DNA from: Hyperoplus lanceolatus
Lineage: Eukaryota; Chordata; Actinopteri; Uranoscopiformes; Ammodytidae
Reading direction: 5' to 3'
Length of the DNA stretch: 64,000 bases
NCBI GenBank assembly: GCA_026929865.2
Contig: CM049398.1
Coordinates: 21,787,001 to 21,851,000 of the forward strand
Shown: piece after piece, positions 63,851 through 64,000 of the stretch
How the letters are laid out: each line of letters opens with the position of its first letter
Numbering within the stretch: position 1 is the first letter of the stretch
Translations under genes and position numbers: made by a program
Notes under the pieces: model-generated
Database searches by the model: none
Seen by the model: the letters and a program-made list of their open reading frames with translations, nothing else
Told to the model about the DNA's origin: nothing

Positions 63851-64000
63851 AGTTTCATCTGGGAGGTAATCCGAGATTAACTGATCACGTCACGTTCAAG
63901 TCCATGGCATGCACAGTGTGTATTGAGTTTATTTAAAAATATTTGAAAATGGGGCTGCCCTCAGTTGCCCATGCACTGTGTATAGTCTATAGCCTATTTC

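Larger units (their letters stand above)
58661..64000 (+). other. pdgfd: pdgfd intron 5, 5' part (continues beyond window)
   Basis: Starts GTAAGA. It contains a (TAA)n array, transposon copy B and several worn repeats. No further exon with PDGF cystine-knot motifs is visible, so the intron exceeds 5.3 kb. 59046-60600 and 60660-62100 show nothing I recognise. Confidence 0.75.

Noticed and set aside
58661-64000. Remaining pdgfd exons with the PDGF/VEGF domain
   Set aside because: I looked for the cystine-knot motifs (Cys-rich growth factor core) in all frames and saw none; they probably lie beyond the window.

Overview
The window looks like intergenic and intronic DNA from a ray-finned (teleost) fish. 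It is AT-rich and has GT-AG introns. It carries about thirty-five long (CA)n/(TG)n arrays, Tc1, hAT and PIF/Harbinger-type DNA transposon remnants, and CR1/L2-like LINE and tRNA-derived SINE fragments. The density of long CA arrays is extreme even for a fish and would suit a gadiform-like genome, but the species cannot be fixed from the sequence.

The only host protein gene I can support is the 5' part of pdgfd (platelet-derived growth factor D) on the + strand. Five coding exons are present: 23447-23564 (start codon and signal peptide), 47534-47744 and 48642-48819 (CUB domain), 53734-53793 (short linker) and 58447-58660 (hinge). All have consensus GT/AG borders and compatible phases, giving 260 codons plus one base. 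CUB cysteines fall at residues 109 and 131. The PDGF/VEGF cystine-knot exons and the 3' UTR are not seen and must lie beyond the right edge. Intron 1 is about 24 kb.

Layout: 1-23.0 kb is the 5' flank. It holds a LINE reverse-transcriptase scrap, a SINE, a 1.29-kb DNA transposon (copy A), a 1.03-kb PIF/Harbinger-like element, and a Tc1 element with an inverted-duplicated 3' half nested inside another inverted-repeat element. 23.0-58.7 kb is pdgfd. Intron 1 contains a second SINE, a clean hAT MITE with 8-bp target duplication, a 5'-truncated LINE, a palindromic MITE, and a 26-bp x 3 minisatellite with three CCAAT-box cores. Intron 4 contains a small family of tRNA-Met(CAT) sequences: three on the minus strand, one of which looks intact, and one degraded + copy. 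58.7-64 kb is the start of intron 5, with a second, inverted copy (B) of the 4.9-6.2 kb transposon.

I found no clear novel biological system. The best second-look items are the antisense tRNA-Met array, the A/B transposon pair whose terminal and internal motifs differ together while the bodies match, the fold-back Tc1 element, the CA array beginning about 24 bases after the exon 3 splice donor, and the intronic triple CCAAT minisatellite.
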